Origin: Flavobacterium sp. MFBS3-15
GTDB taxonomy: Bacteria; Bacteroidota; Bacteroidia; Flavobacteriales; Flavobacteriaceae
Assembly (NCBI RefSeq): GCF_026107645.2
Contig: NZ_JAPCHV010000006.1
Span: forward strand, 161,142 to 225,141
Direction: 5' to 3'
DNA length: 64,000 nucleotides
Part shown: one piece after another, positions 35,294 through 44,995 of the stretch
Layout: the number at the start of each line of letters is the position of its first letter
How positions within the stretch are numbered: position 1 is the first letter of the stretch
Made by a program: the position numbers and the translations under genes
Notes under the pieces: model-generated
Databases searched by the model: none
Told to the model about the DNA's origin: nothing
What the model saw: only the letters and a program-made list of their open reading frames with translations

Positions 35294-35474
35294 GTATTTT
35301 TATTTTGAGACGGTTGAAATTTTAATTATTTATATATCCATCCAAAACAAAGGAATATAAATCATACGGAATTTAATTATTCGTGAACGATATGCAGGTC
35401 AGCTTCTAAGCATAAACAGGTAAAGTCTGTTTAGTGTGTCAGGTACGGCCATGAAAACTTTAAGTTTATCTTAA

Positions 35475-38054
35475 TTAAAAAGGATAATTTATCCCCACAT
35501 TGTACACGCACTTGCTGAAATTATATTCCTTAAACCAGCGTTCGCCTTCCTCTTTGCCCGGGTTGTAGGTCTTGAAGCCTACGTCAAAACGCAGAACGAA
35601 GAAGTTAAAATCATAACGGAAACCCATACCTGTACCCAATGCCAGGTCCTCAAAAGATTTTAGTCCGTTGAAGGTAAAATCAGTATCGTCCACCTCATCC
35701 CATATATTCCAGATGTTGCCTACATCGCCAAAAATCGCGCCGTTTAGCTTCCCGAAAATATTGAAACGCAGTTCCGCGCTATAGGCCATCTTCAGGTTGG
35801 CCTCGTTAAAGTCGTTGAGTCCGCCGCTACGGCCCGGGCCAAGGCTGTACGACTGCCAGGCACGGTTGTCGTTAGAGCCGCCTGCAAAGTAGCTTCGAGC
35901 AAAAGGTATTGAGGTCGAATTGCCATAAGGCACCGCCAACCCAAAGAAGGCACGCATTGCCAATACTTTGCCGCGGCGCAGGTCGAAATGCTTGATGAAA
36001 TCGAGTTCACCTTTTATGTATTGCGAATATTGCACATCAAAAACAGTCCTGTTGCCCACGGGTACATCTTTGTTTTCCGTCATTAGCGGAGCAAGCAGTG
36101 ACAGCACCCCTCCGGCGCTTTCGGCCTTTGTTTTGAATATGAAAAAAGTGTTGTCGGTAAGGCCCTCTCTTGTACTTGTGGTATAGGTAAAGTTCGTCGA
36201 GAAGATAAGGTTATTTTCAGTGAGCCTTTCACGGCGTTCTTCGATACGGCTGATGTTGCGTTCATCTTCCGGTGATACGGTAACTATAGCGGGTGTTGCC
36301 AATACATCGTTTATGAATCCGTTGGTTCCTTCTTCAATTTTTAGTTCCAGGTCTTCGGCTGTGGGGTCCTTAAAATAATCAGGCGATACCGCAGTTGCAT
36401 ATTCATTGGCATAATCGTTCAGCCTGTTATAAGACGATTGGTATACGTTAAAATAGTTCTCGGCATTTACGTTCCGTATGTACTGAATGTTAAAAAGGTC
36501 CAGCTTGGCCGAACGTGTCCTGGCCCTGTCTGTACGCCTTGGCGTCCAGTTGTAAGTCAATACCCCCGTAAAATTCTCCTTATCAAGGCCAATGTTTCGC
36601 TGCCTGCTGATACCAAAACTCATGAGTGTTGAAGGTATCATTTCCTTAGGTATGATTTTTTCAGTATTGAATGGGAAGAAGATACGTGGGAAGGTAAGCT
36701 TGGCATCGGCTCCATATTCCAGTATATTAAAAAACGAGCGGTCGCGTATCGCCTGGTCGCGTGATGAACCGATATTGCCTCGGGTAGAGAGCTCAAGTAT
36801 TTCTGCTCCTTTAAAGATGTTTCTGATAGTTAGCCCAAGGCTTCCCTGTATGCCAAAATCCTGTATATTGGAATGAGTGAAGTCGGCACTGGGTGTAAAG
36901 CGGAATTTTTTCCTTGGGTTCAGGAAGATGTTGGTAATTAGCTTATTCGGATCGTTCGGGTCTTCAACATATTGTATGGTTGGATAGTTGAATACTCTCA
37001 GGTTGCTCAAATAGCGTGAAGTAAACACCCTTCTGTAATCGGCAAAAGTACTTCCGGGCGTAATGAATATGGCGTCCGTTATTGCTTTGGGACGATAGTT
37101 GAGCTTGCCGGAACTGTAAAGGTTAAAGCCGTTATAGCTTACACTGTCTATCGTCTGGTCCTCTCTGGTTGGATTTTTAGTATAAATGTTTACCTGGCTT
37201 ATCTCATACAATTTGAAAGGCCTTACAAAAGTTGAGTCGCCACGCCTTACAGTTTCATTGTCTATGATGAGGTCTACATTGGCCTTGTAGTTATTGCCTA
37301 CAGTATCGAGTACATACGAAATGTTGTTCTGCTGGAAAGTATAGGCTCCATTGTTACGAAAATATGAGGTTATCCTTTCACGTTCTGCGGTAAAGTTAGC
37401 TTCGTTATATTGTTGCCCTTTTTTAATCGCTGCTTCATTGCGTTTTTTATTGTACAGGCTTTCAAGTGCAGGTGTTTCGATAAATGTTGCAATCGAATCG
37501 AGCATATAAGGCTTCCCTGTAATAACACTGTAATTTACCTCTGCACGCTTATTTTCAAGTGTATCAATGCTGAAATCGACCTTAGAGCGAAAGTAACCCT
37601 GCCTGTAATAATAGGCATGCAGCCTGTTGCGCGATTTCTTTACGCGGTTAAGGTCAACTATTACCGGAGGCTCGCCGGTTTTTTTTGCAAAATTGCTGAA
37701 TCCCGAAACAAAAAACGAGTTTCCCAGTCGTTGTACCTGCTTTTCAGAAAGGGTTTTGGTTAGGAAATTATGCCATCCGGGATTTTTTACGAGCCATGCC
37801 TGGTAAGACGAATCAGCATCCTTATTGGCAAGGTTATAGATGCCCAGCCTTATGTGCCATCCCAATACATTAGTGTTGGGCAACTGGTACATCTGGGCTT
37901 TGTGGTCGTCGTCGTTCTTTTCGTCACCGTTTACGGTAATGTCATTCTTTTTCAAAAGGTACTTGCCATCGGGTACGTTCTTTACGAGCGAACACGAATA
38001 CAAAAACCAACCCGATAAGATAATTAGTGCTATTTTTGTTGTTATATTTCTCAA
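35475..38054 (-). CDS. TamL-like lipidated Omp85-family outer-membrane protein
   Basis: A lipoprotein signal (KIALIILSGWFLYSC) is followed by POTRA-like repeats (for example KSRNRLHAYYYRQGYFRSKVDFSID) and a C-terminal 16-stranded Omp85 barrel with ARSYFAGGSNDNRAWQSYSLGPG; the last residue is Phe (GINYPF), the outer-membrane insertion signal. A lipid-anchored TamA relative of this kind is the bacteroidotal TamL, which helps assemble or lipid-supply the outer membrane. There is no ATG before the signal peptide. The open frame begins at a TTG at 38111 that would overlap the divergent methyltransferase gene, while the TTG at 38054 gives a signal peptide of normal length, so I prefer it. No tamB gene is adjacent. 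Confidence 0.83.
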   Translation of the reverse strand: MRNITTKIALIILSGWFLYSCSLVKNVPDGKYLLKKNDITVNGDEKNDDDHKAQMYQLPNTNVLGWHIRLGIYNLANKDADSSYQAWLVKNPGWHNFLTKTLSEKQVQRLGNSFFVSGFSNFAKKTGEPPVIVDLNRVKKSRNRLHAYYYRQGYFRSKVDFSIDTLENKRAEVNYSVITGKPYMLDSIATFIETPALESLYNKKRNEAAIKKGQQYNEANFTAERERITSYFRNNGAYTFQQNNISYVLDTVGNNYKANVDLIIDNETVRRGDSTFVRPFKLYEISQVNIYTKNPTREDQTIDSVSYNGFNLYSSGKLNYRPKAITDAIFITPGSTFADYRRVFTSRYLSNLRVFNYPTIQYVEDPNDPNKLITNIFLNPRKKFRFTPSADFTHSNIQDFGIQGSLGLTIRNIFKGAEILELSTRGNIGSSRDQAIRDRSFFNILEYGADAKLTFPRIFFPFNTEKIIPKEMIPSTLMSFGISRQRNIGLDKENFTGVLTYNWTPRRTDRARTRSAKLDLFNIQYIRNVNAENYFNVYQSSYNRLNDYANEYATAVSPDYFKDPTAEDLELKIEEGTNGFINDVLATPAIVTVSPEDERNISRIEERRERLTENNLIFSTNFTYTTSTREGLTDNTFFIFKTKAESAGGVLSLLAPLMTENKDVPVGNRTVFDVQYSQYIKGELDFIKHFDLRRGKVLAMRAFFGLAVPYGNSTSIPFARSYFAGGSNDNRAWQSYSLGPGRSGGLNDFNEANLKMAYSAELRFNIFGKLNGAIFGDVGNIWNIWDEVDDTDFTFNGLKSFEDLALGTGMGFRYDFNFFVLRFDVGFKTYNPGKEEGERWFKEYNFSKCVYNVGINYPF

Positions 38055-38093
38055 GGCTCTTGCGGCAAATGGTAATTCAAAAATACATTTTTT

Positions 38094-38819
38094 ATGGTTA
38101 GCAAAAACCAAATTAAAACAATAACGGGCTTACAGCAAAAAAAATACAGGAAGCTGCACAAATTGTTCTTTGCCGAAGGCATAAAGGTAGTGCAGGAATT
38201 GCTGAATTCCAATTTTGAATTGCAACAGCTGTTTACTACAGAAGATGTTTTTAAAAACATTCACGAAAGTAAAATTGAATTTATTACCGAAGCAGAACTC
38301 AAAAAAATAAGTGCCCTCACAACCCCCAACACTTGTTTAGCCTTATTTTCAATACCCGAAGAAAAAACCATTTTAGGAGAAGGATTGATTGTTGCACTCG
38401 ATGACATCCGAGATCCGGGCAATCTTGGCACCATTATCAGGCTGTGCGACTGGTTTGGGATTTCTGATTTGGTGTGCTCCGAAAACTGCGTAGATGCCTA
38501 TAACCCGAAAGTGGTTCAGGCTACCATGGGGTCCTTAAGCCGTGTAAATGTGGTTTATACAGATTTGGCCGATTATTTAAAAAACACAAAATTACCTGTT
38601 TTCGGCACCTTCATGGATGGTGAAAACATTTATGCCGAAAGCCTCCCGAAAAATGGGATAATAGTAATGGGCAACGAAGCGAATGGCATATCGGCGGAAA
38701 TTGAGAAAAAAGTAACCCATAAAATTGCGATTCCCCGCTTCGGTAATCTACAATTAACCGAAAGCCTTAATGTTGCTACAGCTGCAGCCATTACATTGAG
38801 TGAGTTTAGGAGAAGCTAG
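38094..38819 (+). CDS. TrmH/SpoU-family RNA 2'-O-methyltransferase
   Basis: The 241-residue enzyme has an N-terminal substrate-binding part (KYRKLHKLFFAEGIKVVQELL) and a SPOUT knot with the three family motifs: RDPGNLGTIIRLCDWFG, VMGNEANGIS and LTESLNVATAAAITLSEF. It should methylate a ribose in tRNA or rRNA; the target cannot be told. It starts back to back with the TamL-like gene, about 40 bases from that gene's probable TTG start. Base composition is more AT-rich than that of most neighbours. Confidence 0.9.
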   Translation: MVSKNQIKTITGLQQKKYRKLHKLFFAEGIKVVQELLNSNFELQQLFTTEDVFKNIHESKIEFITEAELKKISALTTPNTCLALFSIPEEKTILGEGLIVALDDIRDPGNLGTIIRLCDWFGISDLVCSENCVDAYNPKVVQATMGSLSRVNVVYTDLADYLKNTKLPVFGTFMDGENIYAESLPKNGIIVMGNEANGISAEIEKKVTHKIAIPRFGNLQLTESLNVATAAAITLSEFRRS

Positions 38820-38876
38820 CGTTTGGTTTTCATGAGGCAGGTAATCTTTGAATTTCGCCTAAATTTATGGTTCTTC

Positions 38877-39584
38877 TTAATGGAAAGTGAAATTCACGAA
38901 AATACCCCTGGTTTTCATCGAGCCTACATTTCCCGTGTAAGGGCTGTTTGGGTCGGTATCGCGGATGATTTCGTCGTCAAGGCTGAACACCCCGCGAATG
39001 GATGGTGAGAATTTGAAGTATTCAAAGTACAGGTCAACACCCACGCCGAGTTCGTAGTTGTTGGTCCAGGTTTTCATCCTGAAGTTACCCCCGGTCATAT
39101 TATCGTCCCTCGCATCTTCATTACTTCCCAGGTTCCAGGAGCGCGAAAAGCCACCTACAAGATAGGGCCTTACATTGCCGGTCCTTTTTGAAGAGAATTT
39201 CAGCAGCAGCGGAAAATGGATGTAAGTCGATTTTACCTCCCTCTCATTGTCTACAAGCCCTTCCTGATGATAGATCAGGTTGCGCTGTGTGTAATATAAT
39301 CCCGGTTCAAACCTCAGGTCAAGGTATTCAAACAAACGCAGGTTGCCCACCAGCCCGACATTAAATCCGGTTGTCTGCTTCACCTGGATATCTATTCCCG
39401 GATTGGCTTTATAATCAAATTTAAAATCGTAGCTGTTAAAGCCCAGGAAGTAACCCCAGTGCACACGCTGCTTGTCAAAGTTTTCCAGGTTGATGATCGG
39501 GTCGCGGCCAAATACATTGGTGCCAAACTGGGCGTGGCCCGCGAGGCCCGATAGGAGAAGTATGTATAAAAAAAGTTTCTTCAT
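38877..39584 (-). CDS. porT: Type IX secretion/gliding protein PorT (SprT)
   Basis: The product has 235 residues, with a signal peptide (MKKLFLYILLLSGLAGHAQ) and an eight-stranded outer-membrane beta-barrel (porin-family PorT type) ending VNFTFH. PorT is needed for the type IX secretion system that exports adhesins and enzymes in Bacteroidota. The position immediately downstream of ubiE is the known flavobacterial order. The frame is open to 39620, but the ATG at 39584 gives the signal peptide and follows the ubiE stop directly. Confidence 0.85.
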   Translation of the reverse strand: MKKLFLYILLLSGLAGHAQFGTNVFGRDPIINLENFDKQRVHWGYFLGFNSYDFKFDYKANPGIDIQVKQTTGFNVGLVGNLRLFEYLDLRFEPGLYYTQRNLIYHQEGLVDNEREVKSTYIHFPLLLKFSSKRTGNVRPYLVGGFSRSWNLGSNEDARDDNMTGGNFRMKTWTNNYELGVGVDLYFEYFKFSPSIRGVFSLDDEIIRDTDPNSPYTGNVGSMKTRGIFVNFTFH

Positions 39585-39585
39585 C

Positions 39586-40317
39586 TTATTGTTTTGAAGC
39601 CGAATATATAGTTGCCACACCCATGGTTTGCGGCAAATCCTTAACCTCTATAAACCCAACTTTTCTCAAAATATTGTTCAGTGCCTCGCCATGTGGAAAA
39701 ACTGATGCCGATTCGCTAAGGTAGGCATAGGCCGAACGGTCTTTTGAAAACAGCCTTCCTATGGTAGGGAGTATGAACCTGGTGTAAAATTTATAGCCCT
39801 GCTTAAAAGGGAATTTCGTTGGTACTGAAGTTTCCAGTATTACGAATATGCCACCGGGTTTCAATACGCGCAGTATTTCGGCAAGGCCTTTTTCGAGGGT
39901 CTCAAAGTTACGCACGCCAAAGGCTACGGTTATCGCGTCGAAATGGTTATCGGCAAAGGGTAGGTTCTCGCTGTCGCCGTATACCAGCTTTATCCTGCCG
40001 TCAAGGTTTTTTTCGGTCACTTTCTTACGGCCCACCTCCATCATCCCTTCAGATATGTCGGCACCTATAATCTCGGTAGCATTGGTTTGTGCCATGAGTA
40101 GGGCAAGGTCGCCTGTACCGGTAGCAATGTCCAGTATGCGCTGCGGGTTTTTGGCAGCAACCATTTTCAGGACCTTCTTCCTCCATTTCACATCGATGCC
40201 AAAGGAAATCACGCGGTTCAGGCCGTCGTAATTGCCCGATATGGTATCAAACATCTGTGCGACCTGCTCCTTCTTCCCGAGGCCTGAATCTTTGTATGGC
40301 GTAACTTCTTGTGACAT
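39586..40317 (-). CDS. ubiE: Demethylmenaquinone / ubiquinone C-methyltransferase
   Basis: The 243-residue methyltransferase has [26 protein letters not shown] near the start, the SAM-binding motif [16 protein letters not shown] and the later [28 protein letters not shown]. In Bacteroidota it makes menaquinone from demethylmenaquinone. It precedes porT without a gap, so the two form one operon with the -7 box upstream. Confidence 0.95.
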   Translation of the reverse strand: MSQEVTPYKDSGLGKKEQVAQMFDTISGNYDGLNRVISFGIDVKWRKKVLKMVAAKNPQRILDIATGTGDLALLMAQTNATEIIGADISEGMMEVGRKKVTEKNLDGRIKLVYGDSENLPFADNHFDAITVAFGVRNFETLEKGLAEILRVLKPGGIFVILETSVPTKFPFKQGYKFYTRFILPTIGRLFSKDRSAYAYLSESASVFPHGEALNNILRKVGFIEVKDLPQTMGVATIYSASKQ

Positions 40318-40334
40318 TGCTATTATTTACGGCG

Positions 40335-40342
40335 CAAAGATA
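40335..40342 (-). promoter_or_regulatory. -7 box (TATCTTTG) of the ubiE-porT operon
   Basis: The minus-strand octamer matches TAnnTTTG exactly and lies 17 bases before the ubiE ATG; the -33 element is not clear. Confidence 0.5.
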
Positions 40343-40563
40343 GAATAAGTTTTGTTAATGGGGAGTTAGAGGGGGATAAGTATAGCGGTTATTTCTTCAG
40401 GTTCCCTTTCCTGAAAAATACGTTCCCGAATTTTTCGCTGTAAAACACAAGGTAAAAATCATGCGGGCCTCTAAAAGTTGTAGGTTATCGGCATATACTT
40501 ACGATTAAAACAAAAGGAATTGTTTTCATTAATTGAAAATGGCAGGTAGGATGGCTGAGTGTT

Positions 40564-40995
40564 TTACAGCTCCATCTCATACAAATCAAATCCCTCCGCC
40601 CAATAATCTTTTACAATCTCCTTCAGCCTAAACCCCATTTTCTCATAAAATTGGTACACGTGCTGTGAAGTACGCACGCCAATTTCCGTCATGCCCAGTT
40701 TTTGCATTTCCGCAATGCGGAATTTTGCCAAAGTACTGCCGATGCCCTTGCCCTGCGCATCGGGGTGGATGATGTCCCAAGACAGCACGCCGTGTTTGCC
40801 GTCGGGTGTACGGTTAAAGCCGCCGCAACCCATGATAGTGCCATAGACTTCCACTACATAATAATGGTCAATATGGTGGGCAAGATAATCGATGAGGTCG
40901 GCCTTTTCGCTTTCCGCGAAATATTGGGGAGTGTTGAAGCGCAGGAGCTCCTGTAATGCTGGCTGGTCGGTAGGGGAGTAGGGGCGGATGGTCAT
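40564..40995 (-). CDS. GNAT-family N-acetyltransferase
   Basis: The protein has 143 residues. The acetyl-CoA-binding motif A is present as HPDAQGKGIGSTLAKFRIAEMQKLG (R/QxxGxG/A pattern QGKGIG), after the motif GCGGFNRTPDGKHGVLSWDI; the later YQFYEKMGFRL is motif B. The substrate is unknown. It overlaps the preceding secreted-protein gene by 4 bases (ATGA-type overlap), which makes it the last gene of the thyA-folA operon. Confidence 0.85.
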   Translation of the reverse strand: MTIRPYSPTDQPALQELLRFNTPQYFAESEKADLIDYLAHHIDHYYVVEVYGTIMGCGGFNRTPDGKHGVLSWDIIHPDAQGKGIGSTLAKFRIAEMQKLGMTEIGVRTSQHVYQFYEKMGFRLKEIVKDYWAEGFDLYEMEL

Positions 40996-41435
40996 GGTTC
41001 TTCAACTTCGTCAGGAGGACTTTCAAGTTGGTTGAATTTTTTTATGAATTCTTTCAGCTTTTCATTGTCAAGCTCAAAATCTTTCGTAATAACGTTGTTC
41101 TCACACAGTGCAAAAATCAAATCGTTGCGTCCGACAATTTTTTCATTGTAGAATTGTTGTTCGATGTTGTCCTTTATTGTAAGAAAACGTATCCAACTAC
41201 TAAAACCTCCGTCAGTTGAAGATGTAATTTCACCGTAAATTAAATTATTTCCTTTGCGATCCTGTATAACAAACTTATTTTCTTTTCGTATGTAATTAAA
41301 GGCATGCTCATTGTTCAGGATTATCTCGTTGGCTTCAAATTTTACTTCAGTTATGGTTTTCTTTTCCTGTGCTTTTGCAGAATTAATCACCGCAGTAAGA
41401 AATAACACGGGGATAATAAATCGTATAATTTTCAT
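40992..41435 (-). CDS. Small secreted protein of unknown function
   Basis: The product has 147 residues. A signal peptide (FIIPVLFLTAVINSAKAQ) precedes a mixed alpha/beta mature part with one cysteine and an acidic end (ESPPDEVEEP). I recognise no domain. It is read between folA and the GNAT gene with a gap of 8 bases and an overlap of 4, so it belongs to the operon, although its role there is not evident. Confidence 0.7.
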   Translation of the reverse strand: MKIIRFIIPVLFLTAVINSAKAQEKKTITEVKFEANEIILNNEHAFNYIRKENKFVIQDRKGNNLIYGEITSSTDGGFSSWIRFLTIKDNIEQQFYNEKIVGRNDLIFALCENNVITKDFELDNEKLKEFIKKFNQLESPPDEVEEP

Positions 41436-41443
41436 AATAATTG

Positions 41444-41935
41444 TTATAGATGTTTTATGTACGTCAAAAACGCCATATCATATTTATGCTTCTCATCTTT
41501 CGGGTGGAATGTTTCTTCAGTCAGTTTCCATTTCCCGGTATCAATCTCCGGAAAAAAAGCATCTGCTTCAGGGGAGGTGCCGTACACACGGGTCAACTCT
41601 ATTTTATCAGCCTTGTCAATGGACTGCCTGTAGATCTCCCCGCCGCCTATCACAAAAACCTCTTCATCCTGTGGGCAGGCAGCAATGGCTTCGTCAAGGC
41701 TGTTAACGATAATACAGCCTTCGGCGGTAAAATCCTTTTGGCGAGTAATGATGACGTGCATACGGTTGGGCAGCAGTCCCGGCAGGCTGTCAAAGGTCCT
41801 GCGGCCCATAATCATGTAATGGCCGGTAGTAAGCTGCTTAAAGCGCTTAAAATCGTAGGGCAGGTGCCATATCATTTGGTTGTCTTTGCCCAGGGCATTG
41901 TTCTCTGCAGCAGCGGCAATAAGGGTAAGGGTCAT
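41444..41935 (-). CDS. folA: Dihydrofolate reductase
   Basis: The 163-residue enzyme has LIAAAAENNALGKDNQMIWHLPYDFKRFK at the start (the catalytic acid is Asp28), then GRRTFDSLPGLLPNRMHVIIT and FVIGGGEIYRQ for NADPH binding. It regenerates tetrahydrofolate, which thymidylate synthase two genes upstream consumes. The frame is open to 42034, but the ATG at 41935 fits the family and overlaps the stop of the 2TM gene (TAATG). Confidence 0.94.
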   Translation of the reverse strand: MTLTLIAAAAENNALGKDNQMIWHLPYDFKRFKQLTTGHYMIMGRRTFDSLPGLLPNRMHVIITRQKDFTAEGCIIVNSLDEAIAACPQDEEVFVIGGGEIYRQSIDKADKIELTRVYGTSPEADAFFPEIDTGKWKLTEETFHPKDEKHKYDMAFLTYIKHL

Positions 41936-42273
41936 TATTGGGGTGTGTTGTTTTCTTTTTCTACCTTCTTTTCCAGTTGGGCTATGCGGCGTTCCTGGCG
42001 TGCTACCAGTTTGGCGATCTGTTCCTGCTCCCATTTTTTATTGATGAAGCTCTCGGTTACGAAAACCTTAATGAAATGCATCACGAAAATAAAAGCCCAG
42101 GCGGTTATCGCCCAAAGGTACCAGTCGTCCTGCGGGTCAACATCCAGGCACTTGTTGATGATGTAAAAGAAGATGCTGCATACAAAAAACAGTATGAAGT
42201 GGAAGTAAACGCGTTTTTTGTCCCTTACACGCTTCCGCGCATATTCATAGAGTTCCTGCTGGCTTGGTTCCAT
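41935..42273 (-). CDS. 2TM-domain membrane protein
   Basis: The 112-residue protein has two hydrophobic segments (about residues 23-42 and 53-73, VYFHFILFFVCSIFFYIIN and YLWAITAWAFIFVMHFIKVF) and a charged C-terminal coiled-coil (QERRIAQLEKKVEKE). This is the 2TM family (PF13239), widespread in Bacteroidota, of unknown function and sometimes fused to LytTR regulators or histidine kinases. It sits between thyA and folA, overlapping the folA ATG. Confidence 0.8.
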   Translation of the reverse strand: MEPSQQELYEYARKRVRDKKRVYFHFILFFVCSIFFYIINKCLDVDPQDDWYLWAITAWAFIFVMHFIKVFVTESFINKKWEQEQIAKLVARQERRIAQLEKKVEKENNTPQ

Positions 42274-42310
42274 AAATCCTGTTTTTGGAAACTAAAGATA
42301 GCAAAATATT

Positions 42311-43135
42311 TTAAACTGCCACAGCTCCTTTGATGTGCGGGTGCGGGTCGTAGTTCTCCAATGTGAAATCTTCGAATTTAAAATCGAAGATGTTCTTTAC
42401 TTCAGGGTTCAGCTTCATGATTGGCAGCGGCCTCGGGTCACGGCTCAGCTGGAGTTCCAACTGTTCAATGTGGTTGTTGTAAATATGCGCATCGCCAAAG
42501 GTGTGGATGAAATCACCCGGCTGCAAATCGCAAACCTGTGCGATCATTAGTGTAAGCAATGCATACGAAGCAATGTTGAACGGAACGCCCAAAAAGATAT
42601 CAGCGCTGCGTTGGTACAGCTGGCACGACAGTTTTCCATCGGCAACATAGAATTGGAAGAACGCATGGCACGGCGGAAGCGCTACTTTGCCGTTCGCTAC
42701 ATTATCTGCAAAAGATTTGGAAGTGTCCGGCAGCACGCTTGGGTTCCAGGCCGAAATGAGCATCCTTCGGCTGTTGGGATTGGTTTTTAGCGTTTCGATG
42801 AGTTCTGTTATCTGGTCAATTTCCCTGTCGTCCCAGTTACGCCATTGGTGGCCATATACTGGGCCCAGGTTGCCGTGCTCATCGGCCCATTCATCCCATA
42901 TCTTTACGCCGTTCTCGTTGAGGTAGCCAATGTTGGTTTCGCCTTTCAGGAACCAAAGCAGTTCGTAAATGATTGACTTAAGGTGCAGTTTTTTGGTAGT
43001 AACCAGCGGGAAACCCTCGCTGAGGTCAAATCGCATCTGGTAGCCGAACACGCTTACAGTGCCTGTACCTGTGCGGTCACCCTTTTGGTTGCCATTCTCC
43101 AGAACGTGCTTTACTAAGTCTAAATACTGCTTCAT
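42311..43135 (-). CDS. thyA: Thymidylate synthase
   Basis: The 274-residue enzyme has [39 protein letters not shown], the catalytic Cys156 in [36 protein letters not shown] and [12 protein letters not shown]. It makes dTMP from dUMP with methylene-tetrahydrofolate, leaving dihydrofolate for FolA. It is the first gene of the operon; upstream lies an 87-base gap with imperfect inverted repeats of GGTTATTCGG type. Confidence 0.97.
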   Translation of the reverse strand: MKQYLDLVKHVLENGNQKGDRTGTGTVSVFGYQMRFDLSEGFPLVTTKKLHLKSIIYELLWFLKGETNIGYLNENGVKIWDEWADEHGNLGPVYGHQWRNWDDREIDQITELIETLKTNPNSRRMLISAWNPSVLPDTSKSFADNVANGKVALPPCHAFFQFYVADGKLSCQLYQRSADIFLGVPFNIASYALLTLMIAQVCDLQPGDFIHTFGDAHIYNNHIEQLELQLSRDPRPLPIMKLNPEVKNIFDFKFEDFTLENYDPHPHIKGAVAV

Positions 43136-43222
43136 TTTTTGGTAATTTGGTTATTCGGGGATTTGTTTATTTGGAGTTACAAATAACCGAATTAACAAAT
43201 CCACAAATCGACATTCAATAAA

Positions 43223-43843
43223 TTAACTTTCCCTCTTAGATATTTCATCGCGGATGCTTGCCGCTTTCTCATAATCTTCATTCTGAACAGCATTCTCAAG
43301 CTGTTCATGCAGTTCCTGCAGGCTGTATTGCGAATAGCCTCCTCCTGTTGATACATTTTCAGCACCAAAGGTTTGCGGCGGTGTCAGTACATCGTCGTTT
43401 TCTTGTTCGCTGTCTTCAGATTCCGGGTTTATCTTCAGGTAGATGCCTGCCTTGTCAAGGATGTTCTTATACGTAAATATAGGAGCGTTAAAGCGAAGGG
43501 CCAGCGCAATGGCATCGGAAGTGCGGGCATCGATGATCTCTTCGATTCGGTCGCGTTCGCAGATGATGCTCGAAAAGAATACCCCGTCAACCAATTTGTG
43601 GATGATCACCTGTTTTACAACAATGTCAAAACGGTCGGCAAAGTTCTTGAACAGGTCGTGGGTAAGCGGCCTTGGCGGCTTTATTTCCTTCTCCAGGGCT
43701 ATGGCAATGGACTGTGCTTCGAAAGCTCCAATCACTATAGGTAATTTCCTTTCGCCATCCACTTCATTGAGTATAAGGGCATAAGCACCGTTTTGCGTCT
43801 GGCTGTACGAAATCCCTTTAATGGTAAGTTTAACTAAGCTCAT
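43223..43843 (-). CDS. Bifunctional-nuclease-domain protein with UVR motif
   Basis: The protein has 206 residues. A BFN/DUF151 domain (about 1-140, LPIVIGAFEAQSIAIALE and ARTSDAIALALRF) is followed by an acidic linker and a C-terminal UVR motif (about 171-206, LHEQLENAVQNEDYEKAASIRDEI) like that of UvrB, UvrC and ClpC adaptors. Relatives have been reported to have DNase and RNase activity; the cellular role is uncertain. Confidence 0.87.
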   Translation of the reverse strand: MSLVKLTIKGISYSQTQNGAYALILNEVDGERKLPIVIGAFEAQSIAIALEKEIKPPRPLTHDLFKNFADRFDIVVKQVIIHKLVDGVFFSSIICERDRIEEIIDARTSDAIALALRFNAPIFTYKNILDKAGIYLKINPESEDSEQENDDVLTPPQTFGAENVSTGGGYSQYSLQELHEQLENAVQNEDYEKAASIRDEISKRES

Positions 43844-43861
43844 ATATCTCTTGCGTGTAAC

Positions 43862-43915
43862 AAAAAAAGGCTATCCGGCAAAGATAAAACTATCATGCAC
43901 CGGATAGCCCTTTGG
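43862..43915 (-). terminator. Terminator of etfA
   Basis: CCGGATAGCC (43900-43909) and GGCTATCCGG (43869-43878) form a 10-bp perfect stem with a 21-base loop, followed on the minus strand by seven T residues, about 20 bases after the etfA stop. Confidence 0.85.
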
Positions 43916-43936
43916 AGGGCACAATTTAAAATAAAA

Positions 43937-44905
43937 TTATGAGTTTTGAGCCTTGAAAGCTTTAATTTTTTCAGTCAGTTTCGGAACGATCTCAAACGCG
44001 TCACCTACAACACCGTAGTCGGCTACCTTAAAGAAAGGCGCATCGGGGTCGGAGTTGATAACCACCTTTACCTTCGAGGAGTTGATGCCCGCAATGTGCT
44101 GTATCGCACCCGAAATACCTACAGCAATGTACAGGTTAGAGGCTACCGGCTTGCCTGTCTGGCCTACGTGCTCGCTATGAGGCCTCCAGCCAAGGTCAGA
44201 TACCGGCTTAGAGCATGCAGTAGCTGCTCCGAAAGCAGCGGCAAGGTCTTCGATAATGTTCCAGTTCTCAGGGCCTTTAAGTCCGCGCCCGCCGGATACT
44301 ACCACTTCGGCATCAGCTATGGTTACTTTTCCGGTAACTTTTTCAGATGACTCTACTTTTACAGAGAAATCATTGTCATTAAGTGACGGTGAGAATTCTT
44401 CAGATGCCGCAGCACCGTTAGATTCTGTTAATCCGTATGAGTTTTTGCCGATGGCGATCACTTTTACGTCAGTATTGATTTCTGTAAAGTTGAACGCTTT
44501 GTTTGAAAAGGCATTCCTTTTCACGCGGAAAGGTGACATGCTTTCAGGAAGCGCCACCACATTAGAGGCATAGCCTGCCTCAAGTGCTACGGCTACAAGC
44601 GGTGCAATGTAAAGGCTGTCGGTTGTAGAGGAAAATACCACAATTTTAGCGTCTTCCTTTTGTGCGGCCTGCTTTATCGCATCGGCATATGCCTTAGCGT
44701 TGAAAGCGGTAAGCTTGTCTGATTTTACGTTAAGCACCTTGTCTACACCGTATTGTCCCAGTGCCGAAGCTTCAGGGCCGTTGATGGTGATTGCGGTAAC
44801 CGTGGTCCCGGACTCGCCGGCTATTTTTTTTGCGTAAGAAGCAAGCTCAAAAGCTGTTTTCTTGAATTTGCCCTCCGCTGATTCAGCATATATTAAGATT
44901 GACAT
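43937..44905 (-). CDS. etfA: Electron transfer flavoprotein subunit alpha
   Basis: The product has 322 residues. The N-terminal domain is of the adenine nucleotide alpha hydrolase type. The C-terminal FAD domain carries [49 protein letters not shown] and the terminal [20 protein letters not shown]. With EtfB it takes electrons from acyl-CoA dehydrogenases to the quinone pool. It is downstream of etfB with a 90-base gap that holds an inverted repeat. Confidence 0.97.
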   Translation of the reverse strand: MSILIYAESAEGKFKKTAFELASYAKKIAGESGTTVTAITINGPEASALGQYGVDKVLNVKSDKLTAFNAKAYADAIKQAAQKEDAKIVVFSSTTDSLYIAPLVAVALEAGYASNVVALPESMSPFRVKRNAFSNKAFNFTEINTDVKVIAIGKNSYGLTESNGAAASEEFSPSLNDNDFSVKVESSEKVTGKVTIADAEVVVSGGRGLKGPENWNIIEDLAAAFGAATACSKPVSDLGWRPHSEHVGQTGKPVASNLYIAVGISGAIQHIAGINSSKVKVVINSDPDAPFFKVADYGVVGDAFEIVPKLTEKIKAFKAQNS

Positions 44906-44935
44906 TTTTCTATTTTTTTAATTTGTTAATGTATC

Positions 44936-44974
44936 AATGTAGCAATTCTTCGCGCTGCAATCTATTGCTACATT
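44936..44974. repeat. Inverted repeat between etfB and etfA
   Basis: AATGTAGCAAT (44936-44946) and ATTGCTACATT (44964-44974) pair perfectly, and variants of the same words (TAATGTATCAATG, TGATTCATTGTTACATTA) extend the symmetry on both sides. The structure stands inside the etfBA operon and could set the ratio of the two subunits or protect the mRNA. Confidence 0.6.
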
Positions 44975-44995
44975 AAAGATTGATTCATTGTTACA

